Origin: Spirillospora albida
GTDB lineage: Bacteria; Actinomycetota; Actinomycetes; Streptosporangiales; Streptosporangiaceae
Assembly: GCF_000718255.1 (NCBI RefSeq)
Contig: NZ_JOFJ01000024.1
Span: forward strand, 1-64,000
DNA length: 64,000 nt
Direction of reading: 5' to 3'
Shown: positions 7,265-17,327 of the stretch, piece by piece
How the letters are laid out: every line of letters starts with the position of its first letter
Position numbering within the stretch: the first letter of the stretch is position 1
Made by a program: the position numbers and the translations under genes
The notes under the pieces: generated by a model
Seen by the model: only the letters and a program-made list of their open reading frames with translations
The model's database searches: none
Told to the model about the DNA's origin: nothing

Positions 7265-8632
7265 CTACTCGCCCGAGGCGGGCGGGAGGTTCTCCGTCGG
7301 CGGCGTCGTCGCGGTGTCGGTCGGCGGGATCTCGACCTCCGGCGCGACCGGCTCGCCCGGCTTCGTCTCCGGCTCCGCCCCCGGCTCGGTGGCGTTGTTC
7401 GGGACGGTCGGCACCTTCGGCGCCCACGGGGCGATGATCAGCGTTCCCTTGGCGGCGGCGTACACCCGGTTGAAGTTCTCCAGGTACCGGTCGTACGTCC
7501 AGCCGTGGGAGACGGTGACGATGGCCTCGTCGTTCCAGCGCAGCGCGTCCGTCGTGTAGCTGTGGCTGCCGGTCATCACGATCTTGCGCTTGGCCCCGCC
7601 GTACGTGCCGTCGATCAGCAGGTACTTGGAGTGCGCCCGCTTCGTCTGCGCCTTCGTGAAGTACTTGACGGACACCCCGCCGTTCGGGCCCGGCCGCGAC
7701 AGGGACTCGACCGCCGCCTCACCGTAACTGCCGCTGACGATCTTCACGTCGCAGCCCCGGTCGTCCAGCCGCGTCAGCCGGGACGTGATCCCCGTGCGGG
7801 TGAACAGGCCGCTGGACATCCGGATGCGGGTGCCGCCCGTGCAGCTCACCTTGTCGAGGGCCTCGGCGATGGGGTCGGCGCCCGACGCCTTCGGATAGAA
7901 CGTCACGGAACGGTAACCGGCGTTGTACGTCCGGTAGTAGTTGGCGTTCGGGACGTGCTTCAGCAGGTCGTAGAAGTACTTGCGGTACGCCGCGTAGAGC
8001 TTCGCGTCGACCATCGTGTAGGCGTCGTTGTACTGGTTGTACATGCCGCCGGTCGCGTTTCCGGACGCCTGCACGACGATGTTGCGCGACTTGTAGGTGT
8101 GGGAGAACGCGTAGAACTTGTTGTGGTTCTTGGCCCACTGGCCCTTCACCGCGGGGGCGATGCAGCCGCGCCCCTTCGGGCAGACGTAGATCCAGGACGA
8201 CTTGGCCGTGTTCGCGCCCAGATTGGCGCGCAGGTAGTCGTAGGTCTCGCGGCGGTGGTTCAGCGAGTCGGAGTCGACGATGACCCGGACCTTCGCACCG
8301 CGCCGCTTGGCCGCGACGAGTTCCTTCGCCATTCCGGTCGTCTGCAGCCGGAACAGCGAGACGTCGATCTCGCCGCCCTTCGGCGTGTGCCGGATCAGCT
8401 TCTTGATGTAAAGGTCGATCGCGCCCGCCTGCGCGGTGCTCCCTGTCGGCAGGTTGAACCGCGGCCCCTGCGGGACGGTCCCGGACGGCCGGGATCCGCC
8501 GAACGTCGTGTACGCGCCCTCCTGACGGGAGCGCACATCGGGACCCGCCGCCAAGGCGCCGGACGCCAAGGCGATCTCGGCGGAGGCGACCCCCGCCACG
8601 ATGAATCCCGACACGACCGCTGAGCGCCGCAC
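7265..8632 (-). CDS. Secreted phospholipase D-fold protein
   Basis: A 455-residue exported protein of the PLD superfamily. An RR-containing hydrophobic signal peptide covers 1-30. The second HKD motif is complete (H334-S-K336 ... D341 in AHSKYLLID). The first has H170-N-K172 but Ser177 where Asp is expected, followed by the partner-strand ASGNATGG. The C-terminal 60 residues are Pro/Glu/Thr-rich and probably a flexible surface tail. GTG8632 follows GGGGAGGG with 5-nt spacing; an ORF extension upstream lacks signal-peptide logic. It could be a hydrolase of phosphodiesters (lipid or nucleic acid) or partly inactive. Substrate unknown. Confidence 0.8.
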   Translation of the reverse strand: MRRSAVVSGFIVAGVASAEIALASGALAAGPDVRSRQEGAYTTFGGSRPSGTVPQGPRFNLPTGSTAQAGAIDLYIKKLIRHTPKGGEIDVSLFRLQTTGMAKELVAAKRRGAKVRVIVDSDSLNHRRETYDYLRANLGANTAKSSWIYVCPKGRGCIAPAVKGQWAKNHNKFYAFSHTYKSRNIVVQASGNATGGMYNQYNDAYTMVDAKLYAAYRKYFYDLLKHVPNANYYRTYNAGYRSVTFYPKASGADPIAEALDKVSCTGGTRIRMSSGLFTRTGITSRLTRLDDRGCDVKIVSGSYGEAAVESLSRPGPNGGVSVKYFTKAQTKRAHSKYLLIDGTYGGAKRKIVMTGSHSYTTDALRWNDEAIVTVSHGWTYDRYLENFNRVYAAAKGTLIIAPWAPKVPTVPNNATEPGAEPETKPGEPVAPEVEIPPTDTATTPPTENLPPASGE

Positions 8633-8781
8633 TGATGCCCTCCCCACAGGACCGGTCTTTTGACCGGCACAAGGGCAGGACATTAGCAGTTATGGATCAC
8701 TCAATGATCTCGTGTCTGGTTATCTGCGATTTCCGCATCCGGACAGTGCGTGAATTCGGACACACCCATCACGGACGAGCG

Positions 8782-10521
8782 TCAGGGTGTAGCGGTCGGC
8801 ACGATGTCGGGGGCGCCGCGCCGGTGCGCGTCGGCCTCCTGGTCGTCCACCTGGGACTGCGACGCCCGCTCCGCCTCGACCCGCTTGCGGTAGTACTCGA
8901 TCTCCCGGTCGCGCTGCTTCTTCGACCAGCCGAGGACGGGCGCGAGCAGGTCGGCGGCCTCCTGCGCGACGCCGACGCCCCGGTCCCACGTCTCGAACGA
9001 GATGCGGGTCCGGCGGCCCAGCACGTCGTTGAGGTGCCGGGCGCCCTCATGCGACGCGGCGTACACGATCTCGGCGCGGAGGTAGTCGTCCGCGCCGTTC
9101 AGGGGCTTGCCGAGGTCCGGCTGGCCCGCGATCAGGCCGAGCAGGTCGTCCATCAGGGTCCCGTAGCGGCGCAGCAGGTGCTCGATGCGCGCCACGTGCA
9201 GCCCGGAGCGGGACGCCAGCCGGTGCCGCGCGTTCCACATCGCCTGGAACCCGTCGCCGCCGACGAGCGGGATCCGGTCGGTGCACGACTCGGCGACCTT
9301 GCCGTCCAGGCCGTGCGCCACCGCGTCGATCGCGTCCTTCGCCATGACCCGGTACGTCGTGTACTTGCCGCCCGCCACCAGGACCAGGCCCGGGACGGGG
9401 TGCGCTACGACGTGCTCGCGCGACAGCTTCGACGTCTCCTCCCGCTCCCCCCGCAGCAGCGGCCGGAGCCCCGCGTACACGCCCTCCACATCGTCATGGG
9501 TGAGGGGCGTGTTCAGGACGGCGTTCACATGGTCGAGGACGTAGTCGATGTCGGTTTTGGACGCGGCCGGATGCACCTTGTCGAGATCCCACGCGGTGTC
9601 GGTCGTCCCGATGATCCAGTGCCGGCCCCACGGGATGACGAACAGCACCGACTTCTCCGTGCGCAGCAGGATGCCGGTCGCGGAATGGATCCGGTCCTTC
9701 GGCACGACGAGATGGATGCCCTTGGACGCCTTCACATGGATCTGCCCGCGCCCGCCGACGAGCTCCTGAATGTCGTCCGTCCACACGCCGGTCGCGTTCA
9801 CCACCTGCTTCGCGCGGACCTCGCACGTCGTGTTCGCCTCCAGGTCGCGGACCCGCAGGCCGGTGACCCGCTCGCCCTCCCGCAGGAACCCGACGCACTG
9901 CGTCCGGGACGCGATCCGCGCCCCGTACGCCGCCGCCGTCCGCAGCGCCATCATCACGTAGCGGGCGTCGTCGACCTGCGCGTCCCAGAGCTGGATCGCG
10001 CCGGTGAACGACTCCTTGCGCAGCGACGGCGCCAGCTTCAGCGCGCCCCGCCGCGTCAGATGCCGGTGGTGCGGGACGCCCCGCGTGCTCCCCATCTGGA
10101 ACGCCAGCGCGTCGTACAGCGCGACGCCCGCGCCGATGTAGCCGCGCTCCCACACCCGGCGCGTCGTCGGCAGCAGGAACGGCACCGGACGGACGAGATG
10201 CGGCGCGATCGTCTGCAGCAGCAGGCCCCGCTCCGTCAGCGCCTCCCGCACCAGGTCGAAGTCGTACTGCTCCAGGTAGCGCAGGCCCCCGTGGATCAGC
10301 TTCGACGACCGCGACGACGTCCCCGACGCGAAGTCGCGCGCCTCGACGACCGCGACCGACAGGCCCCGGGTGGCCGCGTCCAGCGCGGCGCCCGCCCCGA
10401 CGATGCCCGCCCCGACCACGACCACGTCGAACTCCTCGCGGGACATGCGGTCGAGCGCCGCCGCCCGCTCGGCCGGACCGAGCCGCGCACTGCCGAGACC
10501 GGTCACCGGTGATCCCGCCAT
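8782..10521 (-). CDS. glpD: Aerobic glycerol-3-phosphate dehydrogenase
   Basis: A 579-residue FAD enzyme oxidising sn-glycerol-3-phosphate to dihydroxyacetone phosphate and passing electrons to quinones at the membrane. The FAD dinucleotide fold VVVVGAGIVGAG is at 33-44, followed by FASGTSSRSSKLIHGGLRYLE, the GlpD signature. Other family blocks are VVNATGVWTDDI and VAGGKYTTYRVMAKDA, and a C-terminal helical DAO_C domain is present. The last 35 residues are charged and unconserved. ATG10521 follows a G-rich stretch and leaves a 16-residue upstream extension out. No glpF or glpK is nearby, so it appears monocistronic. Confidence 0.93.
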   Translation of the reverse strand: MAGSPVTGLGSARLGPAERAAALDRMSREEFDVVVVGAGIVGAGAALDAATRGLSVAVVEARDFASGTSSRSSKLIHGGLRYLEQYDFDLVREALTERGLLLQTIAPHLVRPVPFLLPTTRRVWERGYIGAGVALYDALAFQMGSTRGVPHHRHLTRRGALKLAPSLRKESFTGAIQLWDAQVDDARYVMMALRTAAAYGARIASRTQCVGFLREGERVTGLRVRDLEANTTCEVRAKQVVNATGVWTDDIQELVGGRGQIHVKASKGIHLVVPKDRIHSATGILLRTEKSVLFVIPWGRHWIIGTTDTAWDLDKVHPAASKTDIDYVLDHVNAVLNTPLTHDDVEGVYAGLRPLLRGEREETSKLSREHVVAHPVPGLVLVAGGKYTTYRVMAKDAIDAVAHGLDGKVAESCTDRIPLVGGDGFQAMWNARHRLASRSGLHVARIEHLLRRYGTLMDDLLGLIAGQPDLGKPLNGADDYLRAEIVYAASHEGARHLNDVLGRRTRISFETWDRGVGVAQEAADLLAPVLGWSKKQRDREIEYYRKRVEAERASQSQVDDQEADAHRRGAPDIVPTATP

Positions 10522-10644
10522 CGATATCCCCCCAGAGCGATCGGGTGCACTGCCGTACCTACCCAACAGTAGGGTGGGGGCACTCCGGGGGAAGGTCCGA
10601 TTGACCGGCCGGTGCCGCCGGCATGGCGCCCGCGGCTCCCCCGC

Positions 10645-11766
10645 CTACACCGCCTGCGGCGCGACGACCACCTGGACCCGCTGGAACTCCTTCAGCTCCG
10701 TGTACCCGGACGTCGCCATCGCGCGGCGCAGCGCCCCGATCAGGTTCATCGAGCCGTCCGTGACGTGGGACGGGCCGAACAGCAGCTGCTCCATCGTCCC
10801 GATCGTGCCGAGGTCGAGGCGGGTACCGCGCGGCACGTCACCGTGATGCGCCTCACTGCCCCAGTGGTAACCGCGTCCGGGCGACTCCGTCGCGCGGGCG
10901 AACGGCGACCCCACCATCACCGCGTCCGACCCGCAGGCGAACGCCTTCGCGATATCGCCGCTGTTCACCATGCCGCCGTCGGCGATCACGTGGACGTAGC
11001 GTCCGCCGGACTCGTCCATGTAGTCGCGGCGGGCCGCCGCCACGTCCGCGACCGCCGTCGCCATCGGCACCGCGACGCCCAGCACCGTGCGGGTCGTGTG
11101 GCCCGACCCGCCGCCGAACCCGACGAGGACGCCCGCCGCGCCGGTCCGCATCAGGTGCAGCGCCGCCGTGTACGTGGAGCAGCCGCCGACGATGACGGGC
11201 ACGTCCAGGTCGTAGATGAACTGCTTGAGGTTCAGCGGCTCCGCCCGCCCGGACACGTGCTCCGCCGACACCGTAGTGCCGCGGATCACGAACAGGTCGA
11301 CGCCCGCGTCGATGACGGCCTTGTGGAACTGCGCCGTCCGCTGCGGGGACAGCCGCGCCGCGACCGTCACGCCCGCCTCACGGATCTCCGCGATCCGGCG
11401 GCCGATCAGCTCCTCCTTGATCGGCTCGGCGTAGATCTCCTGGAGCCGGCGGGTCGCGCGGACGTCGTCCAGCGACGCGATCTCGGCGAGCAGCGGCTCG
11501 GGGTTCTCGTAGCGCGTCCACAGCCCTTCAAGGTCGAGGACGGCGAGACCGCCGAGGCGCCCGATCGCGATCGCGGTGGCCGGGCTGACGACGCTGTCCA
11601 TCGGCGCGACGACGAGCGGCATGTCGAAGCGGTAGGCGTCGATCTGCCAGGCGACGCTGACCTCCTCGGGATCGCGCGTCCGGCGCGACGGCACGATGCC
11701 GATGTCGTCGAAGGCGTACGCCCGACGGCCGCTCTTCCCCCGGCCGATCTCCACCTCAGCAGCCAA
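10645..11766 (-). CDS. guaB3: GuaB3-family IMP dehydrogenase-related protein
   Basis: A 373-residue (beta/alpha)8 protein of the IMPDH/GMP reductase family without CBS domains. N-terminal MAAEVEIGRGK...YAFDDI and ADGGMVNSGDIAKAFACG are the GuaB3 pattern. The loop aligned with IMPDH GSICTTR reads GSGHTTR, so the catalytic Cys is replaced by His here; the conserved Cys in VGGCSTYTA is elsewhere. Some GuaB3 members are reported to act as GMP reductases; the activity here is unproven. The start is TTG11766 with AAAGGA 7 nt upstream. It follows guaB, separated by 188 bp that contain a structured interspersed repeat. Confidence 0.88.
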   Translation of the reverse strand: MAAEVEIGRGKSGRRAYAFDDIGIVPSRRTRDPEEVSVAWQIDAYRFDMPLVVAPMDSVVSPATAIAIGRLGGLAVLDLEGLWTRYENPEPLLAEIASLDDVRATRRLQEIYAEPIKEELIGRRIAEIREAGVTVAARLSPQRTAQFHKAVIDAGVDLFVIRGTTVSAEHVSGRAEPLNLKQFIYDLDVPVIVGGCSTYTAALHLMRTGAAGVLVGFGGGSGHTTRTVLGVAVPMATAVADVAAARRDYMDESGGRYVHVIADGGMVNSGDIAKAFACGSDAVMVGSPFARATESPGRGYHWGSEAHHGDVPRGTRLDLGTIGTMEQLLFGPSHVTDGSMNLIGALRRAMATSGYTELKEFQRVQVVVAPQAV

Positions 11767-11780
11767 TCTGTGTTCCTTTC

Positions 11781-11912
11781 ATTGCCCTTGGCGTCAGGCC
11801 CTGACGGCCTGCCTTCGGCGGGCAATGCGGCGATCGCTGCATCGCTCCGACTCGCCCAGGGGGCTCACGATCAGGTTCTCGCAAGCTCGAACCTGGCTTC
11901 GCTCGCGATCGC
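11781..11912 (-). repeat. Interspersed structured repeat, copy A (upstream of guaB3)
   Basis: This copy lies between guaB and guaB3, ending 14 nt from the guaB3 start codon. On the plus strand it has an outer stem ATTGCCC/GGGCAAT (11781-11787, 11820-11826), an inner hairpin CAGGCC-ctgac-GGCCTG (11795-11811), a conserved CCTTCGGCGG, a conserved GCGATCGCTGCATCGCTCCG stretch, a second hairpin CAGGTTC/GAACCTG (11872-11895) and a GCTTCGCTCGCGATCGC tail. It aligns closely with the copy at 28825-28963. Confidence 0.75.
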
Positions 11913-11954
11913 AACGTTTCGGTTGTTGCAGGCTTGGGTTCCTGCCCTGGGATT

Positions 11955-13451
11955 CTACCTACCCTGGTAGTTGGGGGCCTCTACGGTCATCTGGATGTCG
12001 TGGGGGTGGCTCTCGCGCAGGCCGGCGGAGCTGATCCGCATGAGCTGGCCGCGCTCCTGCAGCTCGGGGATGGTGCGCGTCCCGGCGTACCACATCGACT
12101 GGTGCAGGCCGCCGACGAGCTGGTGCGCGACGTTCGCGAGCGGGCCGCGGTAGGGCACCTGGCCCTCGACGCCCTCGGGGATCAGCTTCTCCTCGCTGGC
12201 CACGTCCGCCTGCGCGTAGCGGTCCTTGGAGAAGGAGGCGCCGCGCTCCCGGTTGCGCATCGCGCCGAGCGACCCCATGCCCCGGTAGGACTTGTACTGC
12301 TTGCCGTGGACGAAGATCAGCTCGCCGGGAGACTCCTCGATGCCCGCGAGCAGGCTGCCGAGCATCACCGTGTCGGCACCCGCGACGATCGCCTTGGCGA
12401 TGTCGCCCGAGTACTGGACGCCGCCGTCCCCGATCACCGGGACGCCCGCCTCCTTGGCGGCGCGCGCCGCCTCGAAGATCGCGGTGAGCTGCGGCACGCC
12501 GACCCCCGCCACGATGCGGGTGGTGCAGATCGAACCCGGCCCGACCCCGACCTTCACGGCGTCCGCACCGGCCTCCACCAGGGCCTTCGCGCCCGCGTAG
12601 GTCGCGACGTTCCCGCCCACCACCTGCACGGGCGCGTTCGCCTTGATCGCGGCGATGGTGTCGGCGACGCCCTTGGAGTGCCCGTGCGCGGTGTCCACGA
12701 TGATCACATCGGTGCCCGCCTCGATCAGCGCGTGGGCGCGGCGGAGGGCGTCCTGCCCGACGCCCACGGCCGCCGCCACAAGCAGCCGCCCGTCGGCGTC
12801 CTTCGTGGAGTGCGGGTACTGCTCGCTCTTCGTGAAGTCCTTGGTGGTGATCAGCCCGCGCAGCCGGCCCTCGCCGTCGACCAGCGGCAGCTTCTCCACC
12901 TTGTGGGTGCGCAGGAGCCGGAACGCCTCCTCGCGCGACACGTCCTCCGGCGCCGTGACGAGCGGCATCGCCGTCATCACCTCGCGGACCGGACGGGCCG
13001 GGTCGGTCTCGAACCGCATGTCGCGGTTGGTCACGATGCCGACCAGCACGCCCCGCACGTCCGTGACCGGCACTCCGGAGATCCGGTAGCCGGCGCACAG
13101 CTCCTCGACGTCGGCGAGCGTCGCGTCCGGCAGGCACGTCACCGGATTGGTGATCATCCCGGCCTCGGACCGCTTCACCCGGTCGGCCTGCTCCGCCTGC
13201 TCCTCGATCGCCATGTTCCGGTGCAGGACGCCGATACCGCCCTGGCGCGCCATCGCGACGGCCGTCCGGGCCTCGGTCACGGTGTCCATCGCCGCCGACA
13301 CGAGCGGGATCCGCAGCGAGATCTCCCGCGTCAGCCGGGTCGTGGTGTCGGCCTCGCCGGGCTGGAGATCCGAGTACCCGGGCAGCAGCAGGACATCGTC
13401 GAAGGTCAGGCCCTGCGGAAGGAATTTGGCGGTCTCGGCGGCGGGGTTCAT
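11955..13451 (-). CDS. guaB: Inosine-5'-monophosphate dehydrogenase
   Basis: A 498-residue enzyme making XMP from IMP with NAD+, the committed step to GMP. The fold is complete: LTFDDVLLLPG near the start, two CBS domains inserted at about 85-205, the NAD/IMP region DTAHGHSKGV, the catalytic loop GVGPGSICTTRIVAG with nucleophile Cys309, and the flap YRGMGSLGAM. Start chosen at ATG13451 because GGGAAAGG precedes it by 5 nt; two earlier in-frame starts (13466, 13490) lack that. Upstream of guaB3 in the same direction, as in mycobacteria. Confidence 0.95.
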   Translation of the reverse strand: MNPAAETAKFLPQGLTFDDVLLLPGYSDLQPGEADTTTRLTREISLRIPLVSAAMDTVTEARTAVAMARQGGIGVLHRNMAIEEQAEQADRVKRSEAGMITNPVTCLPDATLADVEELCAGYRISGVPVTDVRGVLVGIVTNRDMRFETDPARPVREVMTAMPLVTAPEDVSREEAFRLLRTHKVEKLPLVDGEGRLRGLITTKDFTKSEQYPHSTKDADGRLLVAAAVGVGQDALRRAHALIEAGTDVIIVDTAHGHSKGVADTIAAIKANAPVQVVGGNVATYAGAKALVEAGADAVKVGVGPGSICTTRIVAGVGVPQLTAIFEAARAAKEAGVPVIGDGGVQYSGDIAKAIVAGADTVMLGSLLAGIEESPGELIFVHGKQYKSYRGMGSLGAMRNRERGASFSKDRYAQADVASEEKLIPEGVEGQVPYRGPLANVAHQLVGGLHQSMWYAGTRTIPELQERGQLMRISSAGLRESHPHDIQMTVEAPNYQGR

Positions 13452-13642
13452 GACAACCTTTCCCATGGTGGCGGCATCCGGCCAGGTCATGGCGACCCTG
13501 TGCCCATGGTACGGGGCTGAGCTCCGCTGACATGGGGCAACGGTGCTTTCGCTCCTGTGCGCTGGACCACCCCGCCCCCGCGCAGAGTGATTGTTCGCGC
13601 ACAGAAGACGGCGCGGGGTGCACCCTTCCGGGCGGCGCGCAG

Positions 13643-13648
13643 TAGCGT
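13643..13648 (+). promoter_or_regulatory. -10 box of a leaderless transcript
   Basis: TAGCGT is followed by 6 nt and the GTG at 13655, with no ribosome-binding site in the spacer. This fits leaderless initiation of the DUF5319 gene. Confidence 0.5.
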
Positions 13649-13654
13649 GGGGGT

Positions 13655-14044
13655 GTGCAGGACGATGCCCCGCTCGACCCGTTCGCCGGAGACCCGGAGG
13701 ATCCGGCGGCGTCGCTCGGCGACCCCACGGACGAGGCCGCCCCGCTCAGCGTGACGGAACGCGAGGACGTCCTCGCCGACCTCGCCGACCTCGAGGTCTT
13801 CCGCGCCCTGCTGGAGCCCCTGGGCATCCGCGGCCTCACGGTCGACTGCGCCGACTGCGGCAGGCTCCACTACATCGACTGGGACCTCCTGCACGGCAAC
13901 CTGCGCCACCTCCTCGACCGCGGCCTCCCCCGCGTCCACGAGCCGGCCCTGGCACCCGACCCCATCGACTACGTGAGCTGGGAGTACGCCCGCGGCTACG
14001 TCGACGGCGTGATCGACAGCGAAGAGAGCAACGACGACGACTGA
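13655..14044 (+). CDS. DUF5319 family protein (Rv3412-like)
   Basis: A 129-residue acidic soluble protein. Its central part has CADCGRLHYIDWDLLHGNLRHLL, a CxxC followed by a conserved aromatic/acidic helix, and a C-terminal YVSWEYARGYVDGVID. This is the DUF5319 pattern found next to guaB and sigD in actinobacteria (Rv3412 in M. tuberculosis). No function is known. It sits alone, divergent from guaB and convergent with rsdA. GTG13655 was chosen because a -10-like TAGCGT precedes it by 6 nt. Confidence 0.85.
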   Translation: MQDDAPLDPFAGDPEDPAASLGDPTDEAAPLSVTEREDVLADLADLEVFRALLEPLGIRGLTVDCADCGRLHYIDWDLLHGNLRHLLDRGLPRVHEPALAPDPIDYVSWEYARGYVDGVIDSEESNDDD

Positions 14045-14048
14045 CCGT

Positions 14049-14065
14049 CCGGTCGGCCCGACCGG
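14049..14065. terminator. Hairpin between DUF5319 gene and rsdA
   Basis: CCGGTCGG-C-CCGACCGG is a perfect 8-bp inverted repeat filling most of the 22-bp gap between two convergent stop codons. It probably terminates both transcripts. Confidence 0.6.
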
Positions 14066-14066
14066 G

Positions 14067-14741
14067 TCAGCGGTGGCGGTATCCGTTGAGGTGCTGTTCC
14101 GTCCGTTTGCGGAGGTCTTCCAGGCGCAGGCGGCGCAGGTCGTCGGGGGCGTCGCGGCGGACGGTGCGGCCGGGCGGTCCGTAGCGGACGGGGGCGCGGC
14201 GGTCGGGACGGTCCGCCAGCAGGCTCTCCAGGTACCGGCGCAGGCGTTCGAGTTCGGCGCGGCCCGGGTTCTCGGGCCGCTTCGCCACGGCGCGCCCACG
14301 GCCGCCGGACGGGCGGGACGGAGCGGCGGCGCGCGGCGGGTCGGGGCGCTCGTGGGTGCCCGCGGCGCTGTCGCCGGCCTCGCGCTCGACGGCGGGCGCG
14401 ATGGCGGCACGGGCCGGCGGCTCGACCGGGCGCTCCTCGACGAGGCCGCCGCCGGCCGCGGCGACCCCGGTGCTCGCGAGGACCAGCCCCGACACGCCGA
14501 GCGTCACGATCGTCCGGGGGCCGTGGCGGCGGCGCGGACCCGGGCCGGAGGGGTCGCCGCCCGGTTCACCGCCCCGGCCGGCGGCCGGGGGGTCGTCCAC
14601 GTCCTCGATGAGCGCGCGGAGCAGCCCGGCCGCGGGGTCGGACTCGCCGGGGCCGGGCGCGCGGCGCGCGGCCAGCGACTCGATCAGCGCGTCCGTGCGG
14701 CGCACCTCGCCCAGGTCGGAGAGCAGGCTCCGCTCGGTCAA
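14067..14741 (-). CDS. rsdA: Anti-sigma-D factor RsdA-like, single-pass membrane protein
   Basis: A 224-residue protein. The N-terminal 50 residues (LLSDLGEVRRTDALIESLAA...LLRALIEDVD) match the RsdA sigma-binding region type. A transmembrane helix lies at about 77-98 and the outer part is Arg/Pro-rich. It should hold the upstream sigma factor inactive at the membrane. The start is TTG14741, which overlaps the sigma-factor stop in a TTGA, so the two are probably translationally coupled and made in fixed ratio. Sequence outside the N-terminal region is poorly conserved, hence moderate confidence in details. Confidence 0.8.
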   Translation of the reverse strand: MTERSLLSDLGEVRRTDALIESLAARRAPGPGESDPAAGLLRALIEDVDDPPAAGRGGEPGGDPSGPGPRRRHGPRTIVTLGVSGLVLASTGVAAAGGGLVEERPVEPPARAAIAPAVEREAGDSAAGTHERPDPPRAAAPSRPSGGRGRAVAKRPENPGRAELERLRRYLESLLADRPDRRAPVRYGPPGRTVRRDAPDDLRRLRLEDLRKRTEQHLNGYRHR

Positions 14742-15409
14742 GCGATCGGCTCCTCTCTCGCCATCGCCCGCAGCCGGGCCAGCGCCCGATGCTGGGCGAC
14801 ACGGACGGCCCCCGCGGTCATGCCGAGCACGCTGCCGGTCTCCTCGGCCGACAGGCCCGCGACGACCCGCAGGAGCACGAGCTCCCGCTGGTGCTCGGGC
14901 AGCCGGGTGAGCAGGTCGCGGGCGCGCTGGGCCTCGATGGTCCGGACGACGGTCTCCTCCGGGCCGGGCCGGTCGTCCGGGCCGTCCGGGAGGTCCTCGG
15001 TGGGAACCGCGGCGCGGACGGCGCTGCGCAGCGCGTCGGCGATCTTGTGGGCGGCGATGCCGAACACGAACGACGCGAACGGGCGGCCCATGTCGCGGTA
15101 GCGGGGCAGCGCCGACAGGACGGCGATGCAGACCTCCTGGGCCACGTCGTCCGCGATGTGGTACTGCCCCGAGACGCGGCCGAGCCGGGCCCGGCAGTAG
15201 CGCACCACCATCGGGCGCACCTCGGCGATCAGGACCTCGATGGCGCCGGGATCGCCCTGGACGGCGAGCGTCGTCAGCTCCTTGAGGTCGCCCTCGCCGT
15301 CGCGCGCGGCGCGTAGCGCCCGTACGCGGCCGGTCGCGCGGGGAGGGGCGGACCCTCCCGAGGGTACGGCGCGCGCGGTCATGGTCCCGGCGTAGCTTCC
15401 CTCGGTCAC
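14738..15409 (-). CDS. sigD: RNA polymerase sigma factor, SigD/ShbA type
   Basis: A 223-residue ECF-like sigma factor. Region 2 contains ADDVAQEVCIAVLSALPRYRDMGRPFASFVFGIAAHK... and region 4 LTRLPEHQRELVLLRVVAGLSAEETGSVLGMTAGAVRVAQHRAL, an HTH that reads the -35 element. Its place between guaB and groES/groEL1 and its cognate RsdA gene identify it as the mycobacterial SigD / Streptomyces ShbA ortholog. The latter drives the main sigma gene hrdB in Streptomyces (known there, inferred here). GTG15409 is the first in-frame start; ATG15382 is an alternative, and neither has a clear ribosome-binding site. Confidence 0.88.
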   Translation of the reverse strand: MTEGSYAGTMTARAVPSGGSAPPRATGRVRALRAARDGEGDLKELTTLAVQGDPGAIEVLIAEVRPMVVRYCRARLGRVSGQYHIADDVAQEVCIAVLSALPRYRDMGRPFASFVFGIAAHKIADALRSAVRAAVPTEDLPDGPDDRPGPEETVVRTIEAQRARDLLTRLPEHQRELVLLRVVAGLSAEETGSVLGMTAGAVRVAQHRALARLRAMAREEPIA

Positions 15410-15542
15410 GTGAGCATGATGCCCAGAGCCCGCGCGGCCTGTCCCACCGTCCCCGGCAACGGAATGGTCACAGTGGTCCGGCGCTCCTGGGGATACTACG
15501 CACCGCGCCTGCGCGGTCTCCCAGCGTCCACCGAAAACGGCG

Positions 15543-15574
15543 AGGCCCCCGTCCGGAAAAGGGAACGGGGGCCT
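15543..15574 (-). terminator. Terminator of the groES-groEL operon
   Basis: A perfect 10-bp stem (AGGCCCCCGT / ACGGGGGCCT) with a 12-nt loop lies about 40 nt past the groEL stop. It separates the operon from sigD, which is transcribed from further upstream on the same strand. Confidence 0.75.
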
Positions 15575-15615
15575 GGGCCGGGATCGCCGTGAGCGCGGCC
15601 GGGACTTGCTCGGAC

Positions 15616-17241
<1,626 letters not shown>

Positions 17242-17265
17242 GCGGATTCTCCCTTGTCACGCGAT

Positions 17266-17308
17266 CCGCCCCGGACCGTCCCGCCGTCGGCGGCGCGATC
17301 CGGGGCGG
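17266..17308 (-). other. groES-groEL intergenic hairpin
   Basis: CCGCCCCGGA and TCCGGGGCGG form a perfect 10-bp stem with a 23-nt loop in the 86-nt spacer between groES and groEL. It could be an mRNA processing or attenuation point that sets the GroES:GroEL ratio; this role is inference. Confidence 0.5.
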
Positions 17309-17327
17309 GCGCATCACGTCTCGGTGA

